Below are positions 9,795 to 19,533 of a stretch of DNA of 64,000 nucleotides, in pieces; position 1 is the stretch's first letter, and every line of letters starts with the position of its first letter. Both the position numbers and the translations under genes were made by a program. A model generated the notes under the pieces. That model searched no databases and was not told the DNA's origin. It saw nothing but the letters and a program-made list of their open reading frames with translations. The stretch comes from Diacronema lutheri (Eukaryota > Haptophyta > Pavlovophyceae > Pavlovales > Pavlovaceae): positions 186,001-250,000 of the forward strand of contig JAGTXO010000039.1 in assembly GCA_019448385.1 (NCBI GenBank), in the 5' to 3' direction.

Positions 9795-10490
9795 TTACGG
9801 CCGGAAGTGGCCGAATGGGTCCATCCGGCCGGCGACGGGAATGACCTCGTCCTCCTTGAGCGCCATGAAGGGCTCGAGGTCGGCGCGCGTGACGCGCCTG
9901 GGCGGCTGCGCCTTGAAGCCACCAAGCCCTCCCGCCTTGGGGCCGAGCTGCTTCTCGAGCGCGCGGTAGTTGCGGTGCGCCTCCTCCACCTTTTGGCGGA
10001 ATTTCGCGTCCGCCGCGCGCTCGGTGTTGGACTGCTCCGCGTTGAGCGCCTTTTGCAACCGCGCCTCGCGCATCCTGAGCTCCGGCTCGGTGACGGGGCG
10101 CGCACGATAGCGCCCTTTAGTCTGGACGCGCTCATCCCGAATCTCGTCGGCGAGCTTGCCCGGGCGCACCGGCTCGGGACCCCGCCGCAACGACTCGTCG
10201 AGCACGTCGCCCTTCGTCTTGAAGTCGTGCATGCGCGTCTTCGTGTCAGCCACGCCGCTCACGCCGACGCGCCAGACGGGCAGCATCTCGCCAAAGCGGT
10301 CGCAAAGGACGTGATCGCCATTGTCGCCATTCACCACGTGCCGTCTCCCCGTGACGAGGTCCTCCCACACGTAGGGCTCACGCCCCCGCGCACGAAACGA
10401 CATGAACTTCTGCAGAACTTCGTCTCCTTTCTCGAGTGAATAGACACGAGGGAACCGTCGTGGTCGCGCAGGTTCAACACTCGCAATCAT
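9795..10490 (-). CDS. Conserved-looking protein of unknown function
   Basis: 231 aa from the ATG at 10490. I do not recognise it. The N-terminal half is ordered-looking (VLQKFMSFRARGREPYVWED, TGRRHVVNGDNGDHVLCDRF, PVWRVGVSGVADTKTRM). The second half is charged and helical, with coiled-coil character (PELRMREARLQKALNAEQSN, FRQKVEEAHRNYRALEKQLG). The C-terminus ends ALKEDEVIPVAGRMDPFGHF-RP. The first 16 codons (10443-10490) lie inside the sequence repeated at 12405 onward, so the true start could instead be the Met at 10403. Soluble, no signal peptide. It converges on the methyltransferase gene. Confidence 0.55.
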   Translation of the reverse strand: MIASVEPARPRRFPRVYSLEKGDEVLQKFMSFRARGREPYVWEDLVTGRRHVVNGDNGDHVLCDRFGEMLPVWRVGVSGVADTKTRMHDFKTKGDVLDESLRRGPEPVRPGKLADEIRDERVQTKGRYRARPVTEPELRMREARLQKALNAEQSNTERAADAKFRQKVEEAHRNYRALEKQLGPKAGGLGGFKAQPPRRVTRADLEPFMALKEDEVIPVAGRMDPFGHFRP

Positions 10491-10840
10491 GTGTGCAGCT
10501 GCACGCGCTCGTCCCTCCCGTGCGCGTCATGGAAAGCGCGCGCACGTTGCGCGCCATCTGCGCGCTGCGCGCGCCGCGTGAGCGCGCGCAAGCGCGAGCA
10601 GCCTGGCGGCCTGGGGCCGTCTGGGCGCCGCCTTGCGCGCGCCGTGGCCGCGCCAGCCGCGCACATTGTGCGTGCGCAGCAGCGCACGTTGTACCGCGTA
10701 TACCGGTCGGCAACGAGCGTGTGCAAGCGCGCGAGCCGGTACAGCAGCGCCCCCTCGCGCACGAGAACAGCTTCCTTGATCTGCGCAGCAGAGCGCAAGC
10801 GCGCGCGCGCGCGTGCGCGCGCGCGCGCCGAGGGCGCACG

Positions 10841-11292
10841 TCACGCGCGCTCGGCGTGCGCACGGCAAGGTGGCGCGAGGCGCGCTGCGGGCCGACTCGC
10901 GCACTGCGCATCACGCACGGCACAGCGCTCGCGCGGCGCCGGCCACCTGCACAACCATGTAGCGCGTCCCTCCGGTTGCTTGAGCGCTGCGAGGCAGCGC
11001 TCCGCGGCGCTGACCACGTCGCCGCGCAGCAGCCGTGCGCGCAGCCCACGCATCCGCGCGTCGCGCTGCATCTCGGGCCGCGCACACAGCGCGTCGTCGC
11101 GCTCGACTGCGGCGCGGAAGACGTCGCGGAGCAGGCCGATCACGACGCGCGACGGGTGACGCGGTGGACATCTGCTCCGTCTGCGCACGGCTGATCTGCA
11201 TCGTGGGCAACGCTTCCATACATGCAGCCGCTCAGAGCCGCGCGCGCGCGCGGGAACTGCCGGAGCGCCTGCTTGATCCCGAGGACGGCCAT
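10841..11292 (-). pseudogene. Possible minus-strand gene of copy A, frame-shifted
   Basis: An ATG at 11292 opens MAVLGIKQALRQFPRARAAL, and another frame encodes SRVVIGLLRDVFRAAVERDD followed by about 50 residues also present in copy B. One extra G near 11157 relative to copy B separates the segment starting MQISRAQTEQMSTAS from SRVVIGLL. Either an intron covers the indel or this copy is broken; I could not find a splice pair that settles it. A further in-copy frame (RSAAQIKEAVLVREGALLYR) lies near 10750. No family recognised. Confidence 0.22.
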
Positions 11293-11352
11293 GACCTCTC
11301 TCCTTCCAGCCGCGGACGATCGCGCCCCCATTCTTGCCGGTCCACCAAAGAG

Positions 11353-12349
11353 ATGGGGTGGCTGACCTACTTGACCAAGCCGTCGGGAGCGGAAGGCGAG
11401 GCTGTCGGCCGAGGGAAGCCGGCGGTGCAGGAGCGCAAAGCGCAGGCGCGGGCGTCGCGCGGCCCGCTGCGCTTGCGTGCGGCAGCGCCTGGCGCTCGCC
11501 GCTCGCGCGCTGTATCTCACGCGCGCACGACCTGCTGCGGCCCTCGCGCAGGACGAATGGCAGAATGTGCCGGCGAGCATCAGCGCGGGCGTCGCTGTGG
11601 CTGGGATCATGTTCAGCGTCGTGGGCTACGTCATGGTCCGCGAAGTAAAGCTGGCATCATTGCTCGTCAGCAAGGAGCAGACCGCGGCGCTCAACGCGCA
11701 GAGCGAGAAGCAGACCGCGGCGCTCAACGCGCAGAGCGAGAAGCAGACCGCTGCGCTCAACGCGCAGAGCGAGAAGCAGACCACTGCGCTCAACGCACTG
11801 AGCGAGAAGATCAACGCGCTGAGCAAGGAGCAGACCGCTGCGCTCAACGCGCAGAGCGAGAAGCAGACCGCGGCGCTCAACGCGCAGAGCGAGAAGGTCA
11901 ACACGCAGAGCGAGAAGCAGACCGCCGCGCTCAACGCACTGAGCGAGAAGATCAACGCGCAGAGCGAGAAGCAGACTGCCGCGCTCAAGGCGCTGAGCGA
12001 GAAGGTCATCACGCAGAGCGAGAAGCAGACCGCTGCGCTCAACGCACTGAGCGAGAAGATCAACGCGCAGAGCGAGAAGCAGACCGCTGCGCTCAACGCG
12101 CAGAGCGAGAAGCAGACCGCTGCGCTCAACGCGCTGAGCAAGGAGCAGACCGCTGCGCTCAACGAGCTGAGCGAAAGGCAGACTGCGGCGCTGCGCAGTC
12201 TCGATGCGCGCCTTCTCGTCCTGGAGACCACGCGGCCCACCGCATCGCCGTGCGTTGCTGCCACTTCTTCCGTCCAGATGCACAGCCTGCGCCGCCTCGT
12301 CACCACTTCCACACGCGCGCTCGCCCCTTTGGCGCGCAGGCTCGCGTGA
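11353..12349 (+). CDS. Single-pass membrane protein with hendecad/heptad coiled coil (copy A)
   Basis: Exon 1 (11353-11424, MGWLTYLTKPSGAEGEAVGR...) and exon 2 (11552-12349) join in phase 0 across intron GTGCAG...GCAG, giving 289 aa. Without splicing the ATG frame does not reach the repeats. Exon 2 begins DEWQNVPAS, then a hydrophobic helix ISAGVAVAGIMFSVVGYVMV. It continues into about 180 residues built of 13 eleven-residue units (consensus EKQTAALNAQS) and 5 seven-residue units (EKINAQS), and ends in a basic tail (TRALAPLARRLA). Eleven- and seven-residue periods give a long, nearly straight coiled coil. A membrane tether or spacer role is inferred. The family is not recognised. Confidence 0.6.
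11668..12215. repeat. 33-bp and 21-bp coding minisatellite (copy A)
   Basis: Units based on GAGAAGCAGACCGCTGCGCT followed by CAACGCGCAGAGC (33 bp, 13 copies), interspersed with 21-bp units GAGAAGATCAACGCGCAGAGC (5 copies). All are multiples of three, so length change keeps the frame. Copy B carries the same array with 6 and 4 units before the junction (13666-13963). Confidence 0.85.
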
Positions 12350-12404
12350 GCGTGAGCAGTCACGTCCGTGTGCAGAGTCATTCACTGGGCCAGAGTCAGA
12401 CAAC

Positions 12405-13963
12405 GACACGAGGGCAAACGTCAAAGTGCGACGACGACAGCCGACCGTCGTGGTCGCGCAGGTCCAACATTCGCAACCGTGTGTGCAGTGTGCAGCTGAA
12501 CGCGCTCGTCGCCCGTGCGCGTCACAGATAGCGCTGGCGTCATGGAGCGCACGTTGCGCGGCATCTGCGCGCCGCGCGCGCCGCGTGAGCGCGCGCAAGC
12601 GCGAGCAGCCTGGCGGCCTGGGGCCGTCTGGGCGCCGCCTTGCGCGCGTCGTGGCCGCGCCAGCCGCGCACATTGTGCGTGCGCAGCAGCGCACGTTGTA
12701 CCGCGTACACCAATCGGCAACGAGCGTGTGCAAGCGCGCGAGCCGGTACAGCAGCGCCTGGCCCCCTCGCGCACGAGAACAGCTTCCTTGATCTGCGCAG
12801 CAGAGCGCAAGCGCGCGCGCGCGCGCGCGCGCCGAGGGCGCACGTCACGCGCGCTCGGCGTGCGCACGGCAAGGTGGCGCGAGGCGCGCTGCGGGCCGAC
12901 TCGCGCACTGCGCATCGCGCACGGCGCACAGCGCGCGCCGGCCACCTGCACAACCATGTAGCGCATGCCTCCGGTCGCTTGAGCGCTGCGAGGCAGCGCT
13001 CCGCGGCGCTGACCACGTCGCCGCGCAGCAGCCGTGCGCGCAGCCCACGTATCCGCGCGTCGCGCTGCAACTCGGGCTGCGCGCACAGCGCGTCGTCGCG
13101 CTCGACTGCGGCGCGGAAGACGTCGCGGAGCAGGCCGATCACGACGCGCGACGGTGACGCGGTGGACATCTGCTCCGTCTGCGCACGGCTGATCTGCATC
13201 GTGGGCAACGCTTCCGCACATGCAGCCGCTCAGAGCCGCGCGCGCGCGCGGGAACTGCCGGAGCGCCTGCTTGATCCCGAGGACGGCCATGACCTCTCTC
13301 CTTCCAGCCGCGGACGATCGCGCCCCCATTCTTGCCGGTCCACCAAAGAGATGGGATGGCTGACCTACTTGACCAAGCCGTCGGGAGCGGAAGGCGAGGC
13401 TGTCGGCCGAGGGAAGCCGGCGGTGCAGGAGCGCAAAGCGCAGGCGCGGGCGTCGCGCGGCCCGCTGCGCTTGCGTGCGGCAGCGCCTGGCGCTCGCCGC
13501 TCGCGCGCTGTATCTCACGCGCGCACGACCTGCTGCGGCCCTCGCGCAGGACGAATGGCAGAATGTGCCGGCGAGCATCAGCGCAGGCGTCGCTGTGGCT
13601 GGGATCATGTTCAGCGTCGTGGGCTACTTCGCGGCCCGCGAAGTAAAGCTGGCAACATTGCTCGTCAGCAAGGAGCAGACCGCGGCGCTCAACGCGCAGA
13701 GCGAGAAGCAGACCGCGGCACTCAACGCGCAGAGCGAGAAGCAGACCGCGGCGCTCAACGCACTGAGCGAGAAGATCAACGCGCAGAGCGAGAAGCAGAC
13801 CGCCGCGCTCAAGGCGCTGAGCGAGAAGGTTATCACGCAGAGCGAGAAGCAGACCACTGCGCTCAACGCACTGAGCGAGAAGATCAACGCGCAGAGCGAG
13901 AAGCAGACTGCCGCGCTCAAGGCGATGAGCGAGAAGGTCAACGCGCAGAGCGAAAAGCAGACC
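12405..13963. repeat. Tandem duplication, copy B (3' end replaced by retroelement)
   Basis: Second unit of the duplication, starting exactly where copy A ends. It is collinear with copy A until the coiled-coil repeats, then leaves it within the codon run for EKQT at about 13963, where reverse transcriptase sequence begins. The 3' part of the unit (equivalent to about 12180-12404) is not found on the far side of the inserted element. Confidence 0.82.
12540..13199 (-). CDS. Uncertain open frame of copy B, divergent from the coiled-coil gene
   Basis: 219 codons from the ATG at 13199. The first 85 or so residues (MQISRAQTEQMSTAS, VVIGLLRDVFRAAVERDDAL, DVVSAAERCLAALKRPE) look like protein. The remainder is Arg/Ala-rich and resembles translated GC-rich intron or noncoding DNA. 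An alternative ATG in another frame is at 13290, 60 bp from the coiled-coil start, which would make a typical divergent pair for this genome. Differences between copies A and B in this frame are mostly amino acid-changing, so selection for this frame is not evident. Function unknown. Confidence 0.25.
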   Translation of the reverse strand: MQISRAQTEQMSTASPSRVVIGLLRDVFRAAVERDDALCAQPELQRDARIRGLRARLLRGDVVSAAERCLAALKRPEACATWLCRWPARAVRRARCAVRESARSAPRATLPCARRARVTCALGARARARACALLRRSRKLFSCARGPGAAVPARALAHARCRLVYAVQRALLRTHNVRGWRGHDARKAAPRRPQAARLLALARAHAARAARRCRATCAP

Positions 13964-16477
13964 AACGGGGACAGGGAGATCTCAGCCCGGACCGCGCCCT
14001 ATATCTTCGCGAACGCGTCTTTGAAGGAGGCCTTTGCGGGCCACCTCGCGCCCCAGCAGCTCGGGGTGGCGGTCGCGGCTGGCGCCACCAAACTCATCAT
14101 CGGCCTGCGCGAGCTGCTGGACGCTGAGTCGAGCTTTGGCATCTTCACCCTCGACATCTCCAACGCCTTTAACTCCGTCTCTCGCGCAGCCGTCCTTCGC
14201 CAGCTGTCCGACAGCAGCGTCCCCGGCGAGATCCGCGCGCTCGCTCGCCTTGCGCACGCGACTCTCGGCCCGCAGGCGCCCGTTTTTGCCGGCGGCGGTA
14301 GCGGCGGCGCGCCCCTCACGCAGCTTCTCTTCCGCAGCTCGGAGGGCGTGCAGCAGGGCTCGGTGGAGGGCAGTTACTTCTTCGCGATCGCCATCCAGCC
14401 CGCGCTCGTGGCCCTCGACGCCGAGCTCGCCGCGGTCGGTTGGGCCGCGCGCGCAGGTCATGACGACGTCTACGCCGTCGGCCCGCCCGCTCTCGTCGCT
14501 GCTGCGCTCTCGCGCTTCGAGGGCGCGCTGGCCGGCCTCGGCCTTCACGCCAATCTGGCCAAGTCGGCGTGCTGGATCGATCCGCGCAGCGCTGATGCGC
14601 TCGAGGGCTGCCGGGGGGCCGTTCCGCTCGGCTCGGTGGCGGACCCGGCCACTGGCGCCCTCCAACACGGCCTCAACATCTACGGCGTGCCGGTGGGCTC
14701 GCCTGGCTACGTGGGCACGACACTCGCGACCAAGACCGACGAGATCGCTGGCATCTCGAACAAGCTGATCACAACGCTCGGCTCGTCGGCCAAACAGTCG
14801 CTGTGGGTCCTCACCCGCCGCTCCACCATCTTCCGCTTCTCCTACTTGATCTCCCACTCGTACCTGTCGGGCTCCCTGCAGGCCGCGGCTGCCTTCGACA
14901 ACATCCTCGCCCGGCAGGCTACCGTCGCTCTCGGCGTCTCCCTCTCGACGGATGCCGTCGCGAGCCGCCGGCTGCCGCTCCCGATTGCGATGCATGGCAC
15001 CGGCCTGCGCAAGCAGGTCGACCTCGCTCCCGCCCTGATCTGGATCGCCGCCAGCCTCGCCCTGCCGCACCTGCTCGACACGCGCGCCGCGGACGGCTCG
15101 GTCCTGGAGGCGGGCGTTCTCGACCGGCCTGCCCTCGCGGCGCGCGTCGGGCGCGACGCCTTCGCCGACATGGGCGCGCACGGGTGGCGCTCGTTCCTCG
15201 CCTCGGGCTCGCGCCTGGGGCGCGAGCTCGCCTCCGCCTGGCACGCCATGCAGGCCGAGCTCGGCGGCGGGCAGGGCGACACGGAAGTGCGCGTCCTCCG
15301 CCTGCCGCCCGGCTCCGTCGCGCCCGCCGCTCCCGCCGCCGGCCGCCGGCCTAGCCTCTTGGCCGACATCACCGGCGACCGCGAGCGCTGCCGCTTCGAC
15401 ATGCTCAACGCTGAGCACGCCGCCATGCCGCCGGGCTCGCGCCCACGCGGCCTCTGGTTTGGTCTCGGCAAAGAGAGCGGCCTCTTCCTCGAGGCCCTGC
15501 CGCGAGCCTATGCCGCTTTCTCGCCGGCGGAGTGGGCCGAGGCGGTTGCGCGCTACTTGGGCCTGCCGAGCCCCGTGTGCGCGCAGCTCGCGGCGGCGGG
15601 CGCGCGCCTCGCGCGCAGCGGCAGCCAGCGCCCGATCCCGGTCGATGCGTTCGGCGACGCGCTCGCGGCGGCACCGGGCGTCGCCCACGACCACGTCGCG
15701 AAGCTTCGCCACGACCCGGCTCTCAACCTGCTCGCCTCGCTGGCTCGCGGATACGCCGGGACCTACGCGCGGCGCGAGGACGCGGACATCTTTGGCTCCG
15801 TGCTCGCCGGCGTGCCGCCGGCCGGGCGCGCGGCCCTGCGGCGTCGGCGCGTGCCCACCGTCGATCTCGTCGTCGTGCTCAACGGTGCGGGCTCGGCCCC
15901 TCAGCTCGTGCAGACACTGTGCGAGCTCAAGTCGATCTCGTACTGCCCCACGCGCTACGGCCAGTCGGACACGCGTCGCTGCCAGGCCGCTGAGCGGCGG
16001 GCGGCGGCCGTCGGCGGCGAGCGGCGGCGTGCGTGCGCTCAACTCGACGAGGAGCTCTTCGGCATGCAGCCGGGCCAGGTGGGCCCGATGCAGGCGCGCC
16101 TCAACTCGTTCCCGCCGATCCGCGCGCTGGTCATCGGCTCGTTCGGCGAGTGGTCGGCCGGCCTCGCCGACCTGCTCGCCACCTTCTCGCACATGGGCGC
16201 GGACGCGTGGATGGCGCGCATGGGCGCGCCCTCGCGCGACGTCGCCCGCGCGGCCCTCGAGCGCCACATGCGCCTCCAGCTCGCCGCGTGCGTCGTGCGT
16301 GGGCACGCGCAGCTCCTGCTCGCGCGCGCGCGGATGGCGCGCGGACAGGCGCCGCCGCACCGCCACGCGGCTCACGGCGTCCAGGCGGATGTGGACGCCT
16401 GCGGCGGTGTGGACGGCCTCTGCTTCCGGCGCGGCGACGGCGGCGGCGGCCGGCGGGGGCCGGCGAGGGGTGGCTAG
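13351..16477 (+). CDS. Chimera: membrane coiled coil (copy B) fused in frame to reverse transcriptase and endonuclease
   Basis: Exon 1 (13351-13422) and exon 2 (13550-16477) give 999 aa. The first 160 or so residues duplicate the coiled-coil protein. At EKQT/NGDREISART the sequence changes to a reverse transcriptase: LAPQQLGVAVAAGATKLIIG, motif A FTLDISNAFNSVS (Asp codon at 14152), EGVQQGSVEGSYFF, motif C as GHDDVYAV (14456-14479; both Asp kept but the usual Y/F-A replaced by G-H), and LGLHANLAKSACW. Downstream, TVDLVVVL ... CELKSISYC (Asp 15863, Glu 15923, Lys 15929) has the D-x(n)-E-x-K form of restriction-like endonucleases. This layout (RT then RLE) fits a non-LTR-type element. The upstream RT part and any nucleic-acid-binding region are missing. 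Whether the fusion is translated is unknown. Confidence 0.6.
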
Positions 16478-16683
16478 GCGTGTGTGGGTGTCCGCCCATG
16501 ACGCGTCCTGCCACGTCCTTGCCGTCCCGGCCGTTCCCGCTGCCGGCGTGCACAGGGTCGACGCCCTGATTTCGGCCTGATGTTGCGTGCGCCCTTTCGC
16601 TCGCTCCGTTTGTCCAGCCTCGGCCCCGTGCGCGCCCCTCCTGCTGACCCGCCTGTAAGCGTCGTTAGTATTTAACGCGCACG
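13964..16683 (+). mobile_element. 5'-truncated non-LTR-type retroelement (RT + restriction-like endonuclease)
   Basis: Begins abruptly inside copy B of the coiled-coil repeats and carries RT and endonuclease coding sequence to 16477. A 3' noncoding part follows with GTGGCTAGGCG near the stop and ends near AGCGTCGTTAGTATTTAA. No long terminal repeats, no poly-A tail, and no convincing target-site duplication were found. Truncation at the 5' end is typical of target-primed reverse transcription. Confidence 0.65.
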
Positions 16684-17205
16684 GCCGCACGAGCGACGGC
16701 GGCGTGGCCTTCTCTACGACGAAACCTTCGCTTGCGACGGCTGCGCCCTCGCGCTCTGATGGCCGCGCTCCGCGCGCCCCGCCGCCCCTGCCCATCGACT
16801 GCGCCGGCACCACGAACAACGTACTTTTCGCCCCGGTCGGTGGGTTTGGGGGTGGCGGGGCGCGCGTGCGCGGCCACGCGGCCAGCATCGCGGCGCTTGC
16901 CACGCTGGCGGCGGGTGGCGGTGCGCTTCGCGGCGGCGACAGGGGGCTGCGACGCGGCGGGGAGGGCGGCGGCTCGCTGGCGGCGGGCGTCGCGCTCTGC
17001 AGCGGCGGCGGGCGGCTTGGCGACGTGGCAGGCGGCGGCTCGGGGGTGGCGGTCGTCGCCGACGATCTTCGGGCGGCGGCGCGCGGTGGCTAGGCGCGTG
17101 TGGGCCTTTGGGCCTGCTCCGCCTGGCGCCTCGCTGCGCACTTCCTGACCCCGCACTTCCTGACCCGTCGGAAAGCGTCGTTAGTGTATTTAAATCCCAT
17201 ACTGA
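16684..17205 (+). mobile_element. Second, shorter retroelement 3' tail
   Basis: Follows the first element directly. Its 3' part repeats landmarks of the first: GTGGCTAGGCG(C/T)GTGTGGG, a TGACCCG stretch, and AGCGTCGTTAGTGTATTTAA. An open frame of about 129 codons (16704-17093) ends in the same RGG-stop as the RT frame but shows no RT motif. It is best read as a heavily deleted relative. The 75 bp after it hold the promoter side of the next gene, with an AT-rich TGTATTTAAATC. Confidence 0.4.
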
Positions 17206-17280
17206 CGGCGCTTACGTCAGGACACCGGGGGATCGAGTAGCCACCAATAATGTCGTCGATCTAAATATGCGCGGAAGGTG

Positions 17281-19533
17281 ATGCTGCCGCCGCTCGCGCC
17301 GGGCGGCGGCGCTGAGACGCCGATCAGCGCGTACGCGCACAGCGTGATTTGGCGCCAGGCGTCGCACCGCCGGCTGGATGGCCGAATGGGCGCGGACAGC
17401 GGCGTTTGGGCGCCACTCGGCAAGCAATACCAGCCGCTCTGCCAGCCCGAGCTCGACCTCGACGCGCGGTTTAAGGCGCGCGCGTCGCTGCTCGAGCAGA
17501 TGCGCGCGCTCGACGCGGACACGCCGCACGCGGCCGCGCGGCGCGATTTTGTGCGCTTTAACGAGCCGCCGCCTCGCAAGAACGGCCGCGATGCCCATAC
17601 GCCCGCGCCGACGCGGCCGGCGGGCGAGCTTGGCGACGGCGGCGCGCCGACTGCTCCGACGCGCGGCGCGCATGCGCGACCTGTCGGCCTCCTCGACGCG
17701 TTCGACGACGGGCCCATGTACGCACGCGACGCGCGGCCTCTTTGGCTTGACTCGCGCCGCCTCTGCTTCCCGCCGCAGGTACTGCGCACATCGCACGCGC
17801 GCGTGAAGCAGGTGGGCGCGGGCACGGCGTATCGCGCCACCATTTTCACGTTCAACGCGCAGCCGCGGTTGCACCCAGCCGCTGGCGCGCTGCCGCCGAT
17901 CGTCGCATCGTCTGACGATGAGCTGCCGCGCGCGCCGCCGCTACGGCCGTCCGCCGGCGGCGCAGGCGCGCCGCTCACGTCGGAAGCGCTTCGCTTGGTC
18001 TCGCCATGGCCCTGGCACGCGCGGCGCACGATGGCGGCCGGCGTAGCGGCAGCGGGCGCGCCCCGCTCTCGTCAGCCACACGAACGCACCGAGCGCGGGC
18101 GCGGGGTGCTGACGGTGGCCAACGGCGTCGCGTGCGCGAGCTGCGCGCCGCGCGGCGCGAGCGAAGGCGGCGCAGTCGCAATTGGCCGCCATGCTGACGC
18201 GCGCGACCTGGGCGTAGGTCCCGGAACGGCACCGCGACAGCCGCCGCCGCCACAGCCGCCACCGCCGCCGCCGCCGCCGTTGGCCGCGCGCGTGCGCGCG
18301 CGCGCGCCCGCCGCGCGCCCGTCCGCGTCTGCCTTTCTCGCAAAGCTGAGCGCTGCGCACGCGCGCGACGACTTGGCGAACGCGGCGGTGCGCGCGCCTC
18401 CCGCAGCCATGGATATCCCGAGGCTTGCCGCTGACTTTGCGCGCGTGCGCGAGGAGCGTCGAAGCGCGTTGGACGCGACGCTCGTCGAGCGCCAGATGCT
18501 ACGCGCCGACGTCTTCTCGCTCCCCGCAGCCCAGGCGCGCGTCGGGGAGCTCGTCGCCGCGCGCCCACAGGCCACCGCCGCCGCGCAGCTCACGCGCGCT
18601 GCTCGCGCAGGCATCGGCGCGCCGGCCGGTCGGAGCGCGCGCCCGTCCGTGTGGCACGCCATCTCCACCGAGCTCGCCGACCGCGATGGTGGCGAGCTTC
18701 GGCTGTGGCAGACGCTCGTCACGCTTGCTGTCGACGACGCGAGAGCCGCGGCCGGACGCGCGCGCGCGATACGAGAGGGTGAGCTCGAAGTAGCGGCCCC
18801 GGTGGGCCACGGCTGGGAGGTCGCGGCCGCGCACGCGGAGGCGGCGCAGGCGCCGCGCGTCGGCCCCGACGCGGCGCAGCCCGACGAGAGGACGCAGGCG
18901 TTCCTGCGCCGCCTCCACGCCCTGCTGCTCGACGGCGCTCGCGCAGCGTCACCGCTACTGACGGCGACCCTCGGGAGCGAGTTTGGCATGGAGCACGCGC
19001 TGATTCGAAAGCTGCTGCTCGCCGCGTGCGCGCACGCCGGCATGGGCGCCGAGCATGCCGCGACACACCTCAGCGAGGCGGGCGCGGCGGCGGCCGAGCG
19101 CGCGCGCGCGCGCGCGAGCGAGCGTGCTCCGCGGCGCGGCGCGCGCGCGGCGCGCGATGAGCCAAAGGCCCTCGGGCGGACGCGCGCGCAAGCCGCGGTC
19201 GCGCGAGCCGAAATGCGCGCGCTGGCGCGCGCCGCGCGGGCGGCGGCCGCCGCGCGCGGCGCGGCGATCGCGCGCGCACGCGCGCACGCGCTCGACGTGC
19301 GGCGTGCAGGCACGAGTGCGGCCTCTGGCGGGGTGGTCGACGGGCAGGACGCTGGCGAGCGGCCTCTCTCGCCCACCGAGCAGCTGCGCTTCGAGCTTGG
19401 CCTCGGGCGCAACCCAAGCCCGACGCCGACGCCGAGCCCAAGCCTGAGCCCGCCCTCGACCGGCTCGGGCGACGGGAGGGCGCGGCCGGGACGGGCGTGC
19501 AGCCGCGGCGAGGGCACGGCGCCGGCGTCGTAG
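17281..19533 (+). CDS. Large low-complexity protein of unknown function
   Basis: 750 aa from the ATG at 17281 (an in-frame GTG precedes it). I do not recognise it. The N-terminal 200 residues look ordered and conserved in style (YAHSVIWRQASHRRLDGRMG, PLCQPELDLDARFKARASLL, YRATIFTFNAQPRLHPAAG). A Pro-rich run ([14 protein letters not shown], about residue 325) follows. A helical middle includes REERRSALDATLVERQML and a segment FGMEHALIRKLLLAACAHAG; then come Ala/Arg-rich helices and a Pro/Ser-rich tail with PTPTPSPSLSP. No membrane segment. No introns are required. Confidence 0.55.
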   Translation: MLPPLAPGGGAETPISAYAHSVIWRQASHRRLDGRMGADSGVWAPLGKQYQPLCQPELDLDARFKARASLLEQMRALDADTPHAAARRDFVRFNEPPPRKNGRDAHTPAPTRPAGELGDGGAPTAPTRGAHARPVGLLDAFDDGPMYARDARPLWLDSRRLCFPPQVLRTSHARVKQVGAGTAYRATIFTFNAQPRLHPAAGALPPIVASSDDELPRAPPLRPSAGGAGAPLTSEALRLVSPWPWHARRTMAAGVAAAGAPRSRQPHERTERGRGVLTVANGVACASCAPRGASEGGAVAIGRHADARDLGVGPGTAPRQPPPPQPPPPPPPPLAARVRARAPAARPSASAFLAKLSAAHARDDLANAAVRAPPAAMDIPRLAADFARVREERRSALDATLVERQMLRADVFSLPAAQARVGELVAARPQATAAAQLTRAARAGIGAPAGRSARPSVWHAISTELADRDGGELRLWQTLVTLAVDDARAAAGRARAIREGELEVAAPVGHGWEVAAAHAEAAQAPRVGPDAAQPDERTQAFLRRLHALLLDGARAASPLLTATLGSEFGMEHALIRKLLLAACAHAGMGAEHAATHLSEAGAAAAERARARASERAPRRGARAARDEPKALGRTRAQAAVARAEMRALARAARAAAAARGAAIARARAHALDVRRAGTSAASGGVVDGQDAGERPLSPTEQLRFELGLGRNPSPTPTPSPSLSPPSTGSGDGRARPGRACSRGEGTAPAS

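Larger units (their letters stand above)
10443..12404. repeat. Tandem duplication, copy A
   Basis: Head-to-tail duplicated segment. Both copies begin at GACACGAGGG, share the sequence CCGTCGTGGTCGCGCAGG shortly after it, and remain nearly identical through the divergent promoter and into the coiled-coil gene (ATG at 11353 here, 13351 in copy B, offset 1998). Differences are scattered substitutions, a 1-nt indel near 11157, a 5-nt indel near 10750/12760 and different numbers of 33/21-bp repeat units. Copy A contains the complete coiled-coil gene and its 3' end; copy B follows it directly. Confidence 0.85.

Noticed and set aside
12947-13199. LYR-motif assembly factor
   Set aside because: GLLRDVFRAA only loosely resembles the LYR...F pattern, and the reading frame itself is uncertain.
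13982-16903. 973-codon minus-strand open frame opposite the reverse transcriptase
   Set aside because: Arg/Ala/Gly-rich translation without domains; a GC-bias shadow of the RT frame.
16704-17093. Independent 129-codon gene
   Set aside because: Gly/Ala-rich, lacks a domain and ends like the retroelement frame; better explained as an element remnant.
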